Made by a program: the position numbers and the translations under genes | Shown here: piece by piece, positions 50,824-59,438 of the stretch | Layout of the letters: each line of letters begins with the position of its first letter | How positions within the stretch are numbered: position 1 is the first letter of the stretch | The notes under the pieces: model-generated | Told to the model about the DNA's origin: nothing | Databases searched by the model: none | What the model saw: only the letters and a program-made list of their open reading frames with translations | Origin: Amycolatopsis albispora | GTDB taxonomy: Bacteria > Actinomycetota > Actinomycetes > Mycobacteriales > Pseudonocardiaceae | Assembly (NCBI RefSeq): GCF_003312875.1 | Contig: NZ_CP015163.1 | Span: 1,736,001-1,800,000 of the forward strand | Reading direction: 5' to 3' | Length of the DNA stretch: 64,000 nt

Positions 50824-51564
50824 TCAGCGGCGCCCGGCGGGCGTGCTCAGCGCCGCGGCGACCGAACTGGTCACCTCGGCGAGCGTGACGGCGATTTCCG
50901 GGAGCCGGTCGACGATGCGGGAGGTCGGGCCCGCCACGGCGATGGCGGCCACGACCTCGTTGCCGACCACGATCGGGCGCGCGGTGGCGCTCACGTCGGG
51001 CAGCGTCTCGCCGCGATTGAACGCCACGCCCTCCTCGCGCACGGTGTCGAGTTCGGCCTGCGCTGCGCGGACCGCGTCGTCGCTGTCCAGAATGGACCGC
51101 AGGTACGCGTCGCGGCGCTTGGTGCTCCACTGGGACAGCAGCACCTTGCCCGCGCTCGGCGGGTACAGCGGGCGCCGGATGCGCAGGGGAGCGGAGTAGC
51201 GGATCGGCTGGGTCGACTCGACCGCGGCGACGTAGGTCAGCGACTCGCCGACCCGCGTGCCGACCATGGTGGTCTCGTTGAACACCTCGCGAAGCCGCTC
51301 CAGGCCGGGTCGCGCGGCGGCGGCCAGGTCCGGCCCGGGGGAGGCCAGCAGGCTGCCCAGTGCGGGCCCGAGGTGGTAGACGCCCTTGTCCTCGATCAGA
51401 TATCCGGTCGCGACCAGTCCCTTGACCAGCCCGAACACCGACGACTTCGGCGCTTCGAGGATTTCCGCGAGTTCGTGCATGCGCGCGCCATCACGCGCGA
51501 CGCTCTCCAGGATCGTCGTCACGCGGCTCACCGTGCGGTGGGCCTTCGCGGGGGACTCGGACAC
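50824..51564 (-). CDS. IclR-family regulator
   Basis: About 246 residues from GTG 51564 (VSESPAKAHRTVSRVTTILESV), supported by GAGGAG five bases upstream. The N-terminal winged helix reads MHELAEILEAPKSSVFGLVKGLVATGYL and the C-terminal GAF-like effector domain contains TYVAAVESTQPIRYSAPLRIRRPLYPPSAGKVLLSQW. IclR proteins control catabolic genes in response to carboxylic acids. It lies between an MHS transporter and an acyl-CoA dehydrogenase/CoA-transferase pair, with matching palindromes on both sides. Confidence 0.87.
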   Translation of the reverse strand: MSESPAKAHRTVSRVTTILESVARDGARMHELAEILEAPKSSVFGLVKGLVATGYLIEDKGVYHLGPALGSLLASPGPDLAAAARPGLERLREVFNETTMVGTRVGESLTYVAAVESTQPIRYSAPLRIRRPLYPPSAGKVLLSQWSTKRRDAYLRSILDSDDAVRAAQAELDTVREEGVAFNRGETLPDVSATARPIVVGNEVVAAIAVAGPTSRIVDRLPEIAVTLAEVTSSVAAALSTPAGRR

Positions 51565-51575
51565 GGCTTCTCCTC

Positions 51576-51591
51576 GTTCGCAAATACGAAC
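51576..51591. promoter_or_regulatory. IclR operator candidate upstream of the IclR gene
   Basis: GTTCGCAAATACGAAC lies 12 bases before the IclR start and matches the reverse complement of the transporter site (50722-50737) at 15 of 16 positions. This suggests autoregulation and possible control of the divergent acyl-CoA dehydrogenase gene. Confidence 0.62.
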
Positions 51592-51646
51592 CCTAGCAGC
51601 CGGAGGCGACATCTTGACGGAACCCGTGGCCGGGCCTACGTTCGGA

Positions 51647-51674
51647 CGTATATAAGATACATAGATCGTATATA
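51647..51674. promoter_or_regulatory. CGTATATA direct repeats upstream of the acyl-CoA dehydrogenase
   Basis: CGTATATA occurs at 51647-51654 and 51667-51674, 20 bases apart, in an unusually AT-rich stretch 30-60 bases before the dehydrogenase start. TTGACG at 51614-51619 with TACGTT at 51637-51642 (17-base spacer) could be the promoter, which would put these repeats at the transcription start region. Confidence 0.4.
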
Positions 51675-51704
51675 GGAACGCCAGCGGTGAGAGGGTAGGG
51701 TTTG

Positions 51705-52871
51705 ATGGACCTGCGACTGACGGCAGAGCACGAGGACATCCGCCGCGGCGTGCGTGAGCTGGCGAGCCGTTTCCCCGACGAGTACTGGGCCGAACGCGAC
51801 GAGAAGGGCGAATTCCCCGCCGAGTTCTACGACGCGTTCGCCGGGGCGGGCTGGCTCGGCATCGCGATCCCCGAGGCGTACGGCGGTGGCGGGCTCGGCA
51901 TTCTGGAGGCGTCCCTGCTGCTCGAGGAGGTCGCGGCGTCCGGCGCCGGGATGAACGGGTGCAGCACGATGCACCTGACGATCTTCGGGCTGAACACGAT
52001 CGTCAAGCACGGCAGCGAGGAACTGCGCGAGGCCGTGCTGCCGGGCGCGGTCGACGGCTCGCTGCACGTCTGCTTCGGGGTGACCGAGCCGGACGCGGGC
52101 ACCGACACCACCCGCATCTCGACCTTCGCCCGCCGCGACGGTGAGTCCTATGTGGTCACCGGCCGCAAGGTGTGGATCACCAAGGCCGGGCAGTCGCAGA
52201 AGATGGTGCTGATCGCCCGCACCACACCACGCGACCAGGTGGCCAAGCCGACCGACGGGATGAGCCTGTTCCTGGTCGATCTCGACGCGGACGAGGTGCA
52301 ACTGCGGGCGATCCCGAAGATGGGGCGCAACGCGGTGCCGTCCTACGAGGTGGTGTTCGACGGCCTGCGCGTACCGGCCTCGGCCAGGGTCGGCGAGGAG
52401 GGCAAGGGCTTCCGGTACCTGCTCGACGGGCTCAACCCCGAGCGGATCCTGCTCGCCCACGAAGCGCTCGGCATCGGCCGCGCGGCGCTGCGGCGCGCGG
52501 TGCGGTACGCCGGCGAGCGGGTGGTGTTCGACCGGCCCATCGGCAAGAACCAGGGCATCGCGTTCCCGCTCGCCGAAGCCGTCACGCGCCTGGACGCGGC
52601 CGAGCTGATGGCACGCACCGCGGCCTGGCGGTACGACCAGGGGCTGCCGTGCGGCAAGGAGGCCAACATGGCGAAGTGGCTGTGCGCCGACGCCGGGTTC
52701 GAGGCCGCCGACCGGGCCATCCAGACCCACGGCGGCATGGGCTTCGCCCGCGAATACCACGTCGAACGCTACTTCCGTGAGGCACGCCTGCTGCGGTTGG
52801 CGCCGATCAGCCAGGAAATGGTGCTCAACTACGTCGCCCAGCACGTGCTGGGGTTGCCGAGGTCGTACTGA
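51705..52871 (+). CDS. Acyl-CoA dehydrogenase
   Basis: A 388-residue FAD enzyme that introduces an alpha,beta double bond in an acyl-CoA. N-terminal helical domain, then CFGVTEPDAGTDTTRIS (FAD-binding signature 1), VTGRKVWIT, PERILLAHEALGIGRAALRRAVRYA, and the C-terminal QTHGGMGFAREYHVERYFREARLLRLAPISQEMVLNYVA with the glutamate in REY at the usual catalytic base position. The ATG at 51705 is preferred to the adjoining TTG. It overlaps the following CoA-transferase start, indicating coupled expression. Confidence 0.88.
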   Translation: MDLRLTAEHEDIRRGVRELASRFPDEYWAERDEKGEFPAEFYDAFAGAGWLGIAIPEAYGGGGLGILEASLLLEEVAASGAGMNGCSTMHLTIFGLNTIVKHGSEELREAVLPGAVDGSLHVCFGVTEPDAGTDTTRISTFARRDGESYVVTGRKVWITKAGQSQKMVLIARTTPRDQVAKPTDGMSLFLVDLDADEVQLRAIPKMGRNAVPSYEVVFDGLRVPASARVGEEGKGFRYLLDGLNPERILLAHEALGIGRAALRRAVRYAGERVVFDRPIGKNQGIAFPLAEAVTRLDAAELMARTAAWRYDQGLPCGKEANMAKWLCADAGFEAADRAIQTHGGMGFAREYHVERYFREARLLRLAPISQEMVLNYVAQHVLGLPRSY

Positions 52872-54082
52872 TGACGCGGGCGCTCGACGGCCTGCGGGTG
52901 CTCGACCTGTCGCGGGTGCTGGCCGGTCCACTGTGTACTCAGATGCTCGCCGACCACGGGGCCGAAGTGACCAAAGTGGAGTCACCGGCCGGTGACGAGA
53001 CCCGTGGCTGGGGCCCGCCGTTCCTGGAGACGGGCGTCAGCGCGTACTACCGCAACGTCAACCGGGCGAAGCGGAACCTGGTGCTGGACCTGGGCTCGGC
53101 TCGTGGCCGGGAGGTGCTCGGCACGCTGCTGTCCGGCGCGGACGTGGTGGTGGAGAACTTCAAGGCGGGCACGCTGGCCCGCTGGGGCTTCGGCGACGAC
53201 GAGCTGCGGCGCCGGTTCCCCTCGCTGGTGCACTGCCGGATCACCGGGTTCGGCACCGACGGCCCCCTCGGCGGACTGCCCGGGTACGACGCCGTTTTGC
53301 AGGCCTACGGCGGCCTGATGAGCGTGAACGGTGAACCGGACGGCCCGCCGCTGCGCGTGGGCGTGCCGGTGGTCGACATGGTCACCGGCATCCTGGCGTT
53401 CTCCGGAATCCTGCTGGCCCTGCGGGAACGCGACGCCTCCGGCCTCGGGCAGCTGGTCGACCTGACGCTGCTGGACACGGTGATCAGCCTGCTCCACCCG
53501 CACAGCGGCGCGTGGCTGGCCGACGGCACACCCGGGCGGCGCACCGGTTCGGCGCATCCGTCGATCGCGCCGTACGAGAACTTCGAGACCGTTGATGGGC
53601 CGTTCTTCATCGGCGCGGGCAACGATCGCCAGTTCGCCGCGCTCGCCGAAGTGCTCGGAATGCCGGAACTGGCGAGTGATCCACGGTTCACCAGCAACGC
53701 GGACCGGGTGCGGAACGCGGCGGTGCTGCGTGCGGTGCTGGGGCCTCGCATTGCCGCGCGGCGACGCGAAGAACTGGCCGAATGCCTGCTGGCACGCGGA
53801 GTTCCGGCGTCGCCGGTGCACGACGTGGCCGACGCGCTGACCGCCCCGCAGGTCCGGCACCGCGAGATGGTGATCGACCGCGAGGACGGTTACCGCGGCG
53901 TCGGCATTCCCATCAAGCTGGCACGCACGCCCGGCCAGGTGGGCGCCGCACCCCGGCCGCCGGGCGCGGACACCCGGGCGGTGCTGGCGGTCGCGGGCTA
54001 CTCCGACGACGAGATCGACTCCCTGCTCGCGGACGGCACCGCCGTCAGTTCCGGAGGCGATCCCAGCGGGGGATCAGCATGA
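52871..54082 (+). CDS. Family III CoA-transferase (CaiB/BaiF)
   Basis: A 403-residue enzyme that moves CoA between carboxylic acids. LDGLRVLDLSRVLAGPLCTQMLADHGAEVTKVESPAGDETRGWGPPF is the standard N-terminus, NRAKRNLVLDL follows, and the aspartate in LPGYDAVLQAYGGLMS corresponds to the catalytic Asp169 position. Its ATG overlaps the dehydrogenase stop. With the MHS transporter and IclR protein it suggests uptake, CoA activation and dehydrogenation of a carboxylic acid. The substrate cannot be read. Confidence 0.88.
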   Translation: MTRALDGLRVLDLSRVLAGPLCTQMLADHGAEVTKVESPAGDETRGWGPPFLETGVSAYYRNVNRAKRNLVLDLGSARGREVLGTLLSGADVVVENFKAGTLARWGFGDDELRRRFPSLVHCRITGFGTDGPLGGLPGYDAVLQAYGGLMSVNGEPDGPPLRVGVPVVDMVTGILAFSGILLALRERDASGLGQLVDLTLLDTVISLLHPHSGAWLADGTPGRRTGSAHPSIAPYENFETVDGPFFIGAGNDRQFAALAEVLGMPELASDPRFTSNADRVRNAAVLRAVLGPRIAARRREELAECLLARGVPASPVHDVADALTAPQVRHREMVIDREDGYRGVGIPIKLARTPGQVGAAPRPPGADTRAVLAVAGYSDDEIDSLLADGTAVSSGGDPSGGSA

Positions 54083-54434
54083 ACACCAGCCCGCACGTGA
54101 GCACGATCCGCGCGGCGATGACGCCGCCGCCGACCTCGCCCATCAGCCCGGCCACCACCTGGACCACCACGCAGCCGGTCAGCAGGGACACGCCCCAGCG
54201 GCGCCAGAGCCACAGCCCGGTCAGCGCGGCCGCCTCGCCGAGCAGGGCGACCACCCCCAGCACCACCGGGACCGGCAGCATCCGGCCTTCACCCAGTTCA
54301 CCCGCCGCGTGGACAGCCAGCACGATCCCGACGGCGAGCACGGCCGCGCTGTAGCACAGCAGCCACAGCGTCAGTGCCACCCCGCGTCCCGCCGGTGCCT
54401 TCTCCTCGACCACGTCCACCACACTGGACCCCAC
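54045..54434 (-). CDS. Small four-helix membrane protein, unknown function
   Basis: A 129-residue protein with four hydrophobic segments (about 20-40, 54-75, 80-97 and 105-121) and no recognised motif. It ends MLIPRWDRLRN. Codon usage looks normal for the region and the frame is free of stops at high third-position GC, which supports coding. It overlaps the convergent CoA-transferase by 38 bases. I do not recognise a family. Confidence 0.6.
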   Translation of the reverse strand: MGSSVVDVVEEKAPAGRGVALTLWLLCYSAAVLAVGIVLAVHAAGELGEGRMLPVPVVLGVVALLGEAAALTGLWLWRRWGVSLLTGCVVVQVVAGLMGEVGGGVIAARIVLTCGLVFMLIPRWDRLRN

Positions 54435-54536
54435 CGCTCCGGTTCCGCGAGGGCAGATCCGCCCTTTCCACCGCGGTGCGGATCCGGTAGATCTGGGCGG
54501 CTGGGCCCGGCCGGTCGGCCGCGCCCACCACGGTTG

Positions 54537-55742
54537 TCATCGCGTGCGGCGTCGCACGGCGATCGGCTCGGGCAGGGTGAGCGCGGTGTGAGCCGGTCGC
54601 CCGGTTTCCGGGGGCAGGGTGGTGAGGCCGTGCAGCCTGCTGTTGCGCCGCTCGAGCGCTTCGGCGGTGACGGGGAACAGCGCCGCGTCACCCGCGCCGA
54701 CCTGTGCCTGGTTCAGTTCGACGAAGCCGCGGGTTTCGCTTTCGTAGGCGGTGAAAGCGGCGGTGTGGTCGCGGTGGGTGGCCAGTGCCCCGGCGAGCAT
54801 GTAGGCGCCGGCGAGGGCGAGGCTGGAGCCCTGCCCGGTCAGGAACGACGGGGCGTAGGCGGCGTCGCCGACCAGGGCGGCCCGGCCGCTGAACCAGCGC
54901 GGCAGGTGGATTTGGCTGACGGTGTCGAAGAACAGGTCATCCGCGTCGCGCAGGGCGGCGACCATGGCGGGGATTTCCCAGCCGTCGGCGGCGAAGGCGG
55001 TGGCGACGAGTTCGATTTGCGCCTGGGGGTCGCGGAGCACGCCGTAGGGCGGTTCTGGACGCGCGAGGACGAGGAGCCCCTGGACGTCGTCGCTGCCCTT
55101 GACCGCGTAGAGCGCCGCCGCCCGGCCGGGGCAGTTCCAGATCACGCCCTCCTGGGAGAGGCCGAACTTGTTGGGCATGGTGAATCCGGCGAAGCAATAG
55201 CCCAGGTAGTGGTGGTATTGCTGTTCGGGGCCAAACACTATTTCCCGGGTTCGTGAATGCAGTCCATCGGCGCCCACTACGAGGTCGAAACCGCGTTGCT
55301 TGCCGCTGCGGAAGGTGACTTCTACGCCATTGTTGTGTTCGGCGATCGCCTCGATCGAATCGTCGAAGACGTATTCGACCTCGTTGCGGGTGACGCCGTA
55401 CAGGATTTCCGCGAGGTCTCCGCGGCGCACTTCGACGTCTTGTCCTTCGACTCCGCCGACCACCGCCTGCGGGTGCACCGAGGCCACCTGTCCGCCGTCG
55501 GCGTCCAAAAAGGTCAGACGGCGGGATTCGACGTGTGCTTCCCGGAGTTGCGGCAGGATGCCCATTCGCCGCGCGACCTCCAGCGCGGTGCCGCGCACGT
55601 CGATCGGATAACCACCGGCACGCAGCCCGGCGGACTTTTCCACCACCGTGACCTCGAATCCGTACCGCTGCAACCAGAACGCGACGGCGGGACCGGCGAT
55701 GCTCGCCCCGGAAACCAGGACCGTGCGGTTTGCTGTGTTCAT
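54537..55742 (-). CDS. FAD-dependent aromatic-type monooxygenase (PHBH fold)
   Basis: A 401-residue group A flavin monooxygenase. Start ATG 55742 (MNTANRTVLVSGASIAGPAVAFWLQRYGFEVTVVEKS) has AAGGAG upstream. SGASIAGPAVA is the GxGxxG-like FAD motif, DLVVGADGLHSRTRE is the DG motif, and GRAALVGDAAYAPSFLTGQGSSLALAGAYMLAGAL is the GD motif. It hydroxylates or oxygenates an aromatic or polyketide substrate. Relatives inactivate drugs or tailor polyketides. It follows an MFS pump by 13 bases on the same strand, so a pump-plus-modification operon is likely. Confidence 0.85.
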   Translation of the reverse strand: MNTANRTVLVSGASIAGPAVAFWLQRYGFEVTVVEKSAGLRAGGYPIDVRGTALEVARRMGILPQLREAHVESRRLTFLDADGGQVASVHPQAVVGGVEGQDVEVRRGDLAEILYGVTRNEVEYVFDDSIEAIAEHNNGVEVTFRSGKQRGFDLVVGADGLHSRTREIVFGPEQQYHHYLGYCFAGFTMPNKFGLSQEGVIWNCPGRAAALYAVKGSDDVQGLLVLARPEPPYGVLRDPQAQIELVATAFAADGWEIPAMVAALRDADDLFFDTVSQIHLPRWFSGRAALVGDAAYAPSFLTGQGSSLALAGAYMLAGALATHRDHTAAFTAYESETRGFVELNQAQVGAGDAALFPVTAEALERRNSRLHGLTTLPPETGRPAHTALTLPEPIAVRRRTR

Positions 55743-55755
55743 TATGGGAACTCCT

Positions 55756-57189
55756 TCAGAGAGACGCCGTGGCAGGCGTTTGCTGGCGCTGGCGCGTTTT
55801 CCGCACCAGGAGGACAACCAGGACCGCGGCGATCGCGAAGGCGGCGGACGCGATCGTGATGTAGGCGAACACCCCCGCGCCCGAGTTCACCGGTTCACCG
55901 CCGGCGAGCACGGTGGTCGACTTGAGTACCGCCGCGCCGACGAAGTTCAGCACCACCGAGCCGATCGCGACCACCACCATGACCAGGCTGGACACGATGC
56001 CCTGTCGTTCGGGCGAGGCCAGGCTGCCCGCCATGTTGAAACCCGAGGTGCCGAGCGCGCCGACGGTGAACCCCAGCAGGAAAGCGAAGAACAGCGCGGC
56101 GGGGAACTGGGAGACGCCGAGGAACATGCCGAGGGTGCCCACCGTGCCGAGCGCGATTCCGCCGGCCAGCGTCGACGCCGGTCCGATGCGGTTGGCCAGT
56201 GCCCCGGCGGCCGGGCCGCCGATCATGACGCCCAGTCCCGGCATCGCGAGCAGCAGCGCCACCGTGCCCTGCCCGGCCAGTCCGTAGCCGAGGCCCTGGT
56301 CCGCCGAGACGTCGCCGACCAGGGGGATGAGCTGGAGCATGCTCTGGTACGAACCGGTGCTGAGCACCAGGACGAGCAGCGTGAGCACCAGTGGCGCGCC
56401 GAGGTCCCGGAGGTCGATCAGGGAACCGGGTTTCCGGCTCGAGACCAGCAGCCACCTGGTGAACGCGGCGCCCCCGCCGGCGAGCAGGAGCAGCGGGCCG
56501 ACGGCCAGCCAGCCGAACTCCGAGCCGAGGCTGACGTAGCTGAGCACCCCGGCCAGGCCGCCGCCGAGCAGCAGCGCGCCACCGGCGTCGACGCGGCCGG
56601 GGGTGGTGATCGGGGATTCGGGCACGATCCGGCGCACGCAGATCGCCATCGTGACGGCGACGACGGCCGAGACGAGGAACAGGATCTGGAAGCCGAAGTC
56701 CGCGGCCAGTTTCTCGGTGAGGAAGCGGGAAGCGATGTTGAGGACCGCGGAGCCGGAGGTCACGATGCCCACCACGACCATCGCGATCCGCGGCGCGCAC
56801 ATCTCGCGCACGATGGCGACGCTGAGGAACATCGCGGCCACGGCCGCGCCCTGCAGCAGTCGTCCGGGCACGAAGATCCAGATGTTCGGGGCCACCGCGC
56901 AGACGAGTGCGCCCGCGCAGCTGATGAGCAGGGTCAGCACGAGGACCTTGCGCTTGCCGTGGACGTCGGCGCTGCGGCCGAGCAGCGGCGCCCACATCAC
57001 GCCGGCCAGCATCGCGCTGGCGTTGAGCCACGCGGCCTGGTCGGTGCCGAAGTGGTCGAGCATCTCCGGCAGGACGAGCAGCGGGGCGGTGATGGCCGTG
57101 TCGACCATGAAGTTGACCAGCACCAGGACGGCCACCAGGCCGATGAGCCGTCCGTTCCAGCTGGTGTGCGGAGCCCTGCTTTCGGCCAT
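55756..57189 (-). CDS. MFS transporter, 14-helix drug efflux type
   Basis: A 477-residue pump starting at ATG 57189 (MAESRAPHTSWNGRLIGLVAVLVLVNFMVDTAITAPLLVLPEML) with AAGGAG six bases upstream. GRSADVHGKRKVLVL is the motif A loop and about fourteen helices are visible, in line with the DHA2 class although the first-helix motif is divergent. First gene of an operon with the flavin monooxygenase and divergent from a TetR regulator, with a long inverted repeat between them. Confidence 0.83.
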   Translation of the reverse strand: MAESRAPHTSWNGRLIGLVAVLVLVNFMVDTAITAPLLVLPEMLDHFGTDQAAWLNASAMLAGVMWAPLLGRSADVHGKRKVLVLTLLISCAGALVCAVAPNIWIFVPGRLLQGAAVAAMFLSVAIVREMCAPRIAMVVVGIVTSGSAVLNIASRFLTEKLAADFGFQILFLVSAVVAVTMAICVRRIVPESPITTPGRVDAGGALLLGGGLAGVLSYVSLGSEFGWLAVGPLLLLAGGGAAFTRWLLVSSRKPGSLIDLRDLGAPLVLTLLVLVLSTGSYQSMLQLIPLVGDVSADQGLGYGLAGQGTVALLLAMPGLGVMIGGPAAGALANRIGPASTLAGGIALGTVGTLGMFLGVSQFPAALFFAFLLGFTVGALGTSGFNMAGSLASPERQGIVSSLVMVVVAIGSVVLNFVGAAVLKSTTVLAGGEPVNSGAGVFAYITIASAAFAIAAVLVVLLVRKTRQRQQTPATASL

Positions 57190-57238
57190 GAAGTACTCCT
57201 TGACCTGGGGTGGAGGGTTGGCGGGCGGACCGCCTTCC

Positions 57239-57270
57239 CAGAAAACCACACTACACGGTGCAGTTTTCTG
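57239..57270. promoter_or_regulatory. TetR operator candidate between MFS pump and TetR gene
   Basis: CAGAAAAC (57239-57246) and GTTTTCTG (57263-57270) form perfect eight-base arms, with an inner CAC/GTG pair also symmetric. The site lies in the 103-base divergent gap. TACGAT at 57281-57286 fits a -10 for a leaderless TetR transcript starting at the ATG 57293, so bound repressor would cover the -35 region. Confidence 0.6.
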
Positions 57271-57292
57271 CGGCTGAGAATACGATGAGAAG

Positions 57293-57916
57293 ATGGCGAC
57301 CCCGAGAGCGACCGCGCAGACCCCCGGCAGGCGGCTGCAGGCCGAGGCCAAGCGAGCGGCCATCCTGGACGCGGCCGAAGCGCTGTTTGTCTCGGACGGC
57401 TACGAACTCACCAGCGTCGACGCGATCTCGGCGCGGGCAGGGGTGTCGAAGCGGACCGTCTACGACCACTTCGGCGACAAGCAGACCCTGTTCCGGAGCG
57501 TGCTTGGGCGCGCGAACGACGCCGTGGTCGCGACCGTGCGGGAGGCGATCGACGAGGAACTGGTGGACGGGCGGGACATCCGCGAGGCGTTGCTCGGTTT
57601 CGCGAAGCGGGTGACCACGGAAATGTTCCCGACGTCGACCTACGCCACGTTCCGGCGCCTGAGTTCGCAGGCCCCGGTGGCGCCGCGACTCCCGGAGGCG
57701 GCGCGGGACCAGCCGGAACGGATGATGGAGGAACGCTTCGCGAAGTACGCGGCCGACGGCACGCTGCAGGTCCCGAATCCGCGGCGCGCCATGCAGCACT
57801 TCATCGCGCTGACCATGCGCCTGGCACTGGACGTAATGGACGAAAACCCGTCGGCGGCGGAGATCCTGACCCTCATCGGCGACGGGGTGGACGTGTTCCT
57901 GCGCGCCTACCGCTGA
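57293..57916 (+). CDS. TetR-family regulator
   Basis: A 207-residue repressor. The helix-turn-helix is LTSVDAISARAGVSKRTVYDHFGDKQTLFRSVL (about residues 43-75) and the C-terminal domain resembles the TetR_C AefR-like type (ERFAKYAADGTLQVPNPRRAMQHFIAL). No ribosome site precedes the ATG, consistent with leaderless translation. It is divergent from the MFS/flavin monooxygenase operon and should repress it. Confidence 0.87.
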   Translation: MATPRATAQTPGRRLQAEAKRAAILDAAEALFVSDGYELTSVDAISARAGVSKRTVYDHFGDKQTLFRSVLGRANDAVVATVREAIDEELVDGRDIREALLGFAKRVTTEMFPTSTYATFRRLSSQAPVAPRLPEAARDQPERMMEERFAKYAADGTLQVPNPRRAMQHFIALTMRLALDVMDENPSAAEILTLIGDGVDVFLRAYR

Positions 57917-58032
57917 CGCTGTAAGAACCCCGGGAGCCGGCGACGGTCGGATATCTACTGTGGACGGAAAGCGCCCGCGTTCCGCCGCGGTGGTGGGGCA
58001 GGCCTCGTCCGAGGTGGCGCCGGGGCCACCTT

Positions 58033-58047
58033 TGTCCACTTGGGACA
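58033..58047. promoter_or_regulatory. Inverted repeat upstream of the P450, possible StrR-type site
   Basis: TGTCC and GGACA flank ACTTG, 40 bases before the P450 start. The half-sites recall the GTCCA/TGGAC arms reported for StrR-like activators such as Bbr, though the spacing here is shorter. A StrR-type protein is encoded 1.4 kb downstream. The rest of the 170-base gap 57917-58086 shows nothing recognisable. Confidence 0.35.
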
Positions 58048-58086
58048 TCGGCGGTTGCCGCGCCTTACCTCTCGCTTTCGCCGAGT

Positions 58087-59229
58087 GTGCACACCTCGAC
58101 GGTTCGTGGCCGACGGCTTAACCTGGCCCGCGTGGCGGAGAACGGGGAGTCCGGAGTTCGTTACGACGACGCGCTGGGGTACTGGGTGTCCTGGGGGCAC
58201 GACGTCGCGCTGGCCGCTTTCCAGGACCCGCGGCTGTCCTCGCAGTACCTGGACGCGGCCAACCTGACCTTTCTCCCGGCGGACATGCACGAACAGTGCG
58301 CCGACCTGATCGAGACCCTGCGCGGCTGGTTCGTGCTGCTCGACGGCGCGGCACACACGACGGCCCGCCGGTCAGTGCAGCCGATGTTCTCGGCTGCCCG
58401 CATCCGGCGACTCCAGGGCGTGGTCGACGGCATCGTCGACGACGCGCTGGACAAGTTCGCGAATTCGCCGGAACACGACGCGGTCGAGGACCTGGCCAGC
58501 GTCGTTTCGGCTCGGACGATCGCGCATTTGCTCGGCCTGCCCGGAAGTGACGACGCGACGCTGCGCGGCTGGGCCGACGCCATCGCCGAGTTCCTCGCCG
58601 CCTCCTACCGCCGGGACAACGCGGTGCGGGCGCAACGCGCGCTACGGGAAATGGCCGAGTTCATCCGCACCGCGCCCGACACCGGCGACGGGGTTTTCCT
58701 GACCGCGCACGGCAACGAGGCCGAACGGCTGGCCACCTCGTCCATCCTGCTGTTCGGTGGCCTGGAAACCACCACGCGCCTGGCGAGTTTCGCGTTGTGG
58801 TACGTGCTCGGCAACAACCTGGCCGGCGAGTTGACCGAGGCCGAAGCCAAGGCCGTGGTGGAACGCGTGCTCGCGCTCTACCCGCCGATCGGGCACGTGG
58901 CGCGGGTCGCCGGTGAAGACCTCGAACTGGGCGGCTGTCCCATCGCCAAGGGCGACCTGGTGCTGGTTTCCCTGACCGGCCAGGATCCGCGGGCCGGGAT
59001 GGCGAAACCGGAGCAGCCGGTACCGCATGAAAACACCGGGCGTGTCGATCACGTGGCGTTCGGCCACGGAGTGCACTATTGCATTGGCGCGCCGCTGGCG
59101 AGATTGTCCACGATCACGCTGCTCACCCGGTTCGCGCGCCGATTTCCCGGTGCCTCCGTGCGTTCGGTCCGCTGGGGCCGGAATCGTACTTACCGTGGGT
59201 TCAGCAACTTGTACCTGAATGTGCCCTGA
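58087..59229 (+). CDS. Cytochrome P450 with altered K-helix motif
   Basis: A 380-residue P450. The haem-binding loop FGHGVHYCIGAPLARL is intact, the I-helix has FGGLETTTR (acid-alcohol pair Glu-Thr kept), and the C-helix has GAAHTTARRSVQPMFSAARI. The K-helix ExxR is not found: the matching segment reads VVERVLALYPPIGHVARVA, with Arg and Ala where Glu and Arg belong, and the usual PxRF segment before the haem loop is also lost. The start GTG 58087 is tentative; GTG 58132 is possible. It precedes the StrR-type regulator and NRPS genes on the same strand, so tailoring of that peptide is likely. Confidence 0.82.
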   Translation: MHTSTVRGRRLNLARVAENGESGVRYDDALGYWVSWGHDVALAAFQDPRLSSQYLDAANLTFLPADMHEQCADLIETLRGWFVLLDGAAHTTARRSVQPMFSAARIRRLQGVVDGIVDDALDKFANSPEHDAVEDLASVVSARTIAHLLGLPGSDDATLRGWADAIAEFLAASYRRDNAVRAQRALREMAEFIRTAPDTGDGVFLTAHGNEAERLATSSILLFGGLETTTRLASFALWYVLGNNLAGELTEAEAKAVVERVLALYPPIGHVARVAGEDLELGGCPIAKGDLVLVSLTGQDPRAGMAKPEQPVPHENTGRVDHVAFGHGVHYCIGAPLARLSTITLLTRFARRFPGASVRSVRWGRNRTYRGFSNLYLNVP

Positions 59230-59438
59230 GCGGTCACACGCGGCGGGCTTTCCTTGCTGCTCAACGGGAATTTGATCTCCGCTCGTCATTGACCGGCAGC
59301 CCTGGTGACCCGGATGGGTGATTGCCCACAAGTGGGAAGCGGTTGTTGACTGGGCCGCGTCCGGGGGCTGCTGGGGGCTCACAAACACTCGATTTCCGTT
59401 GTGTACGACGCGATTCTCGCAAGGGGGAGAGAGTCCGA

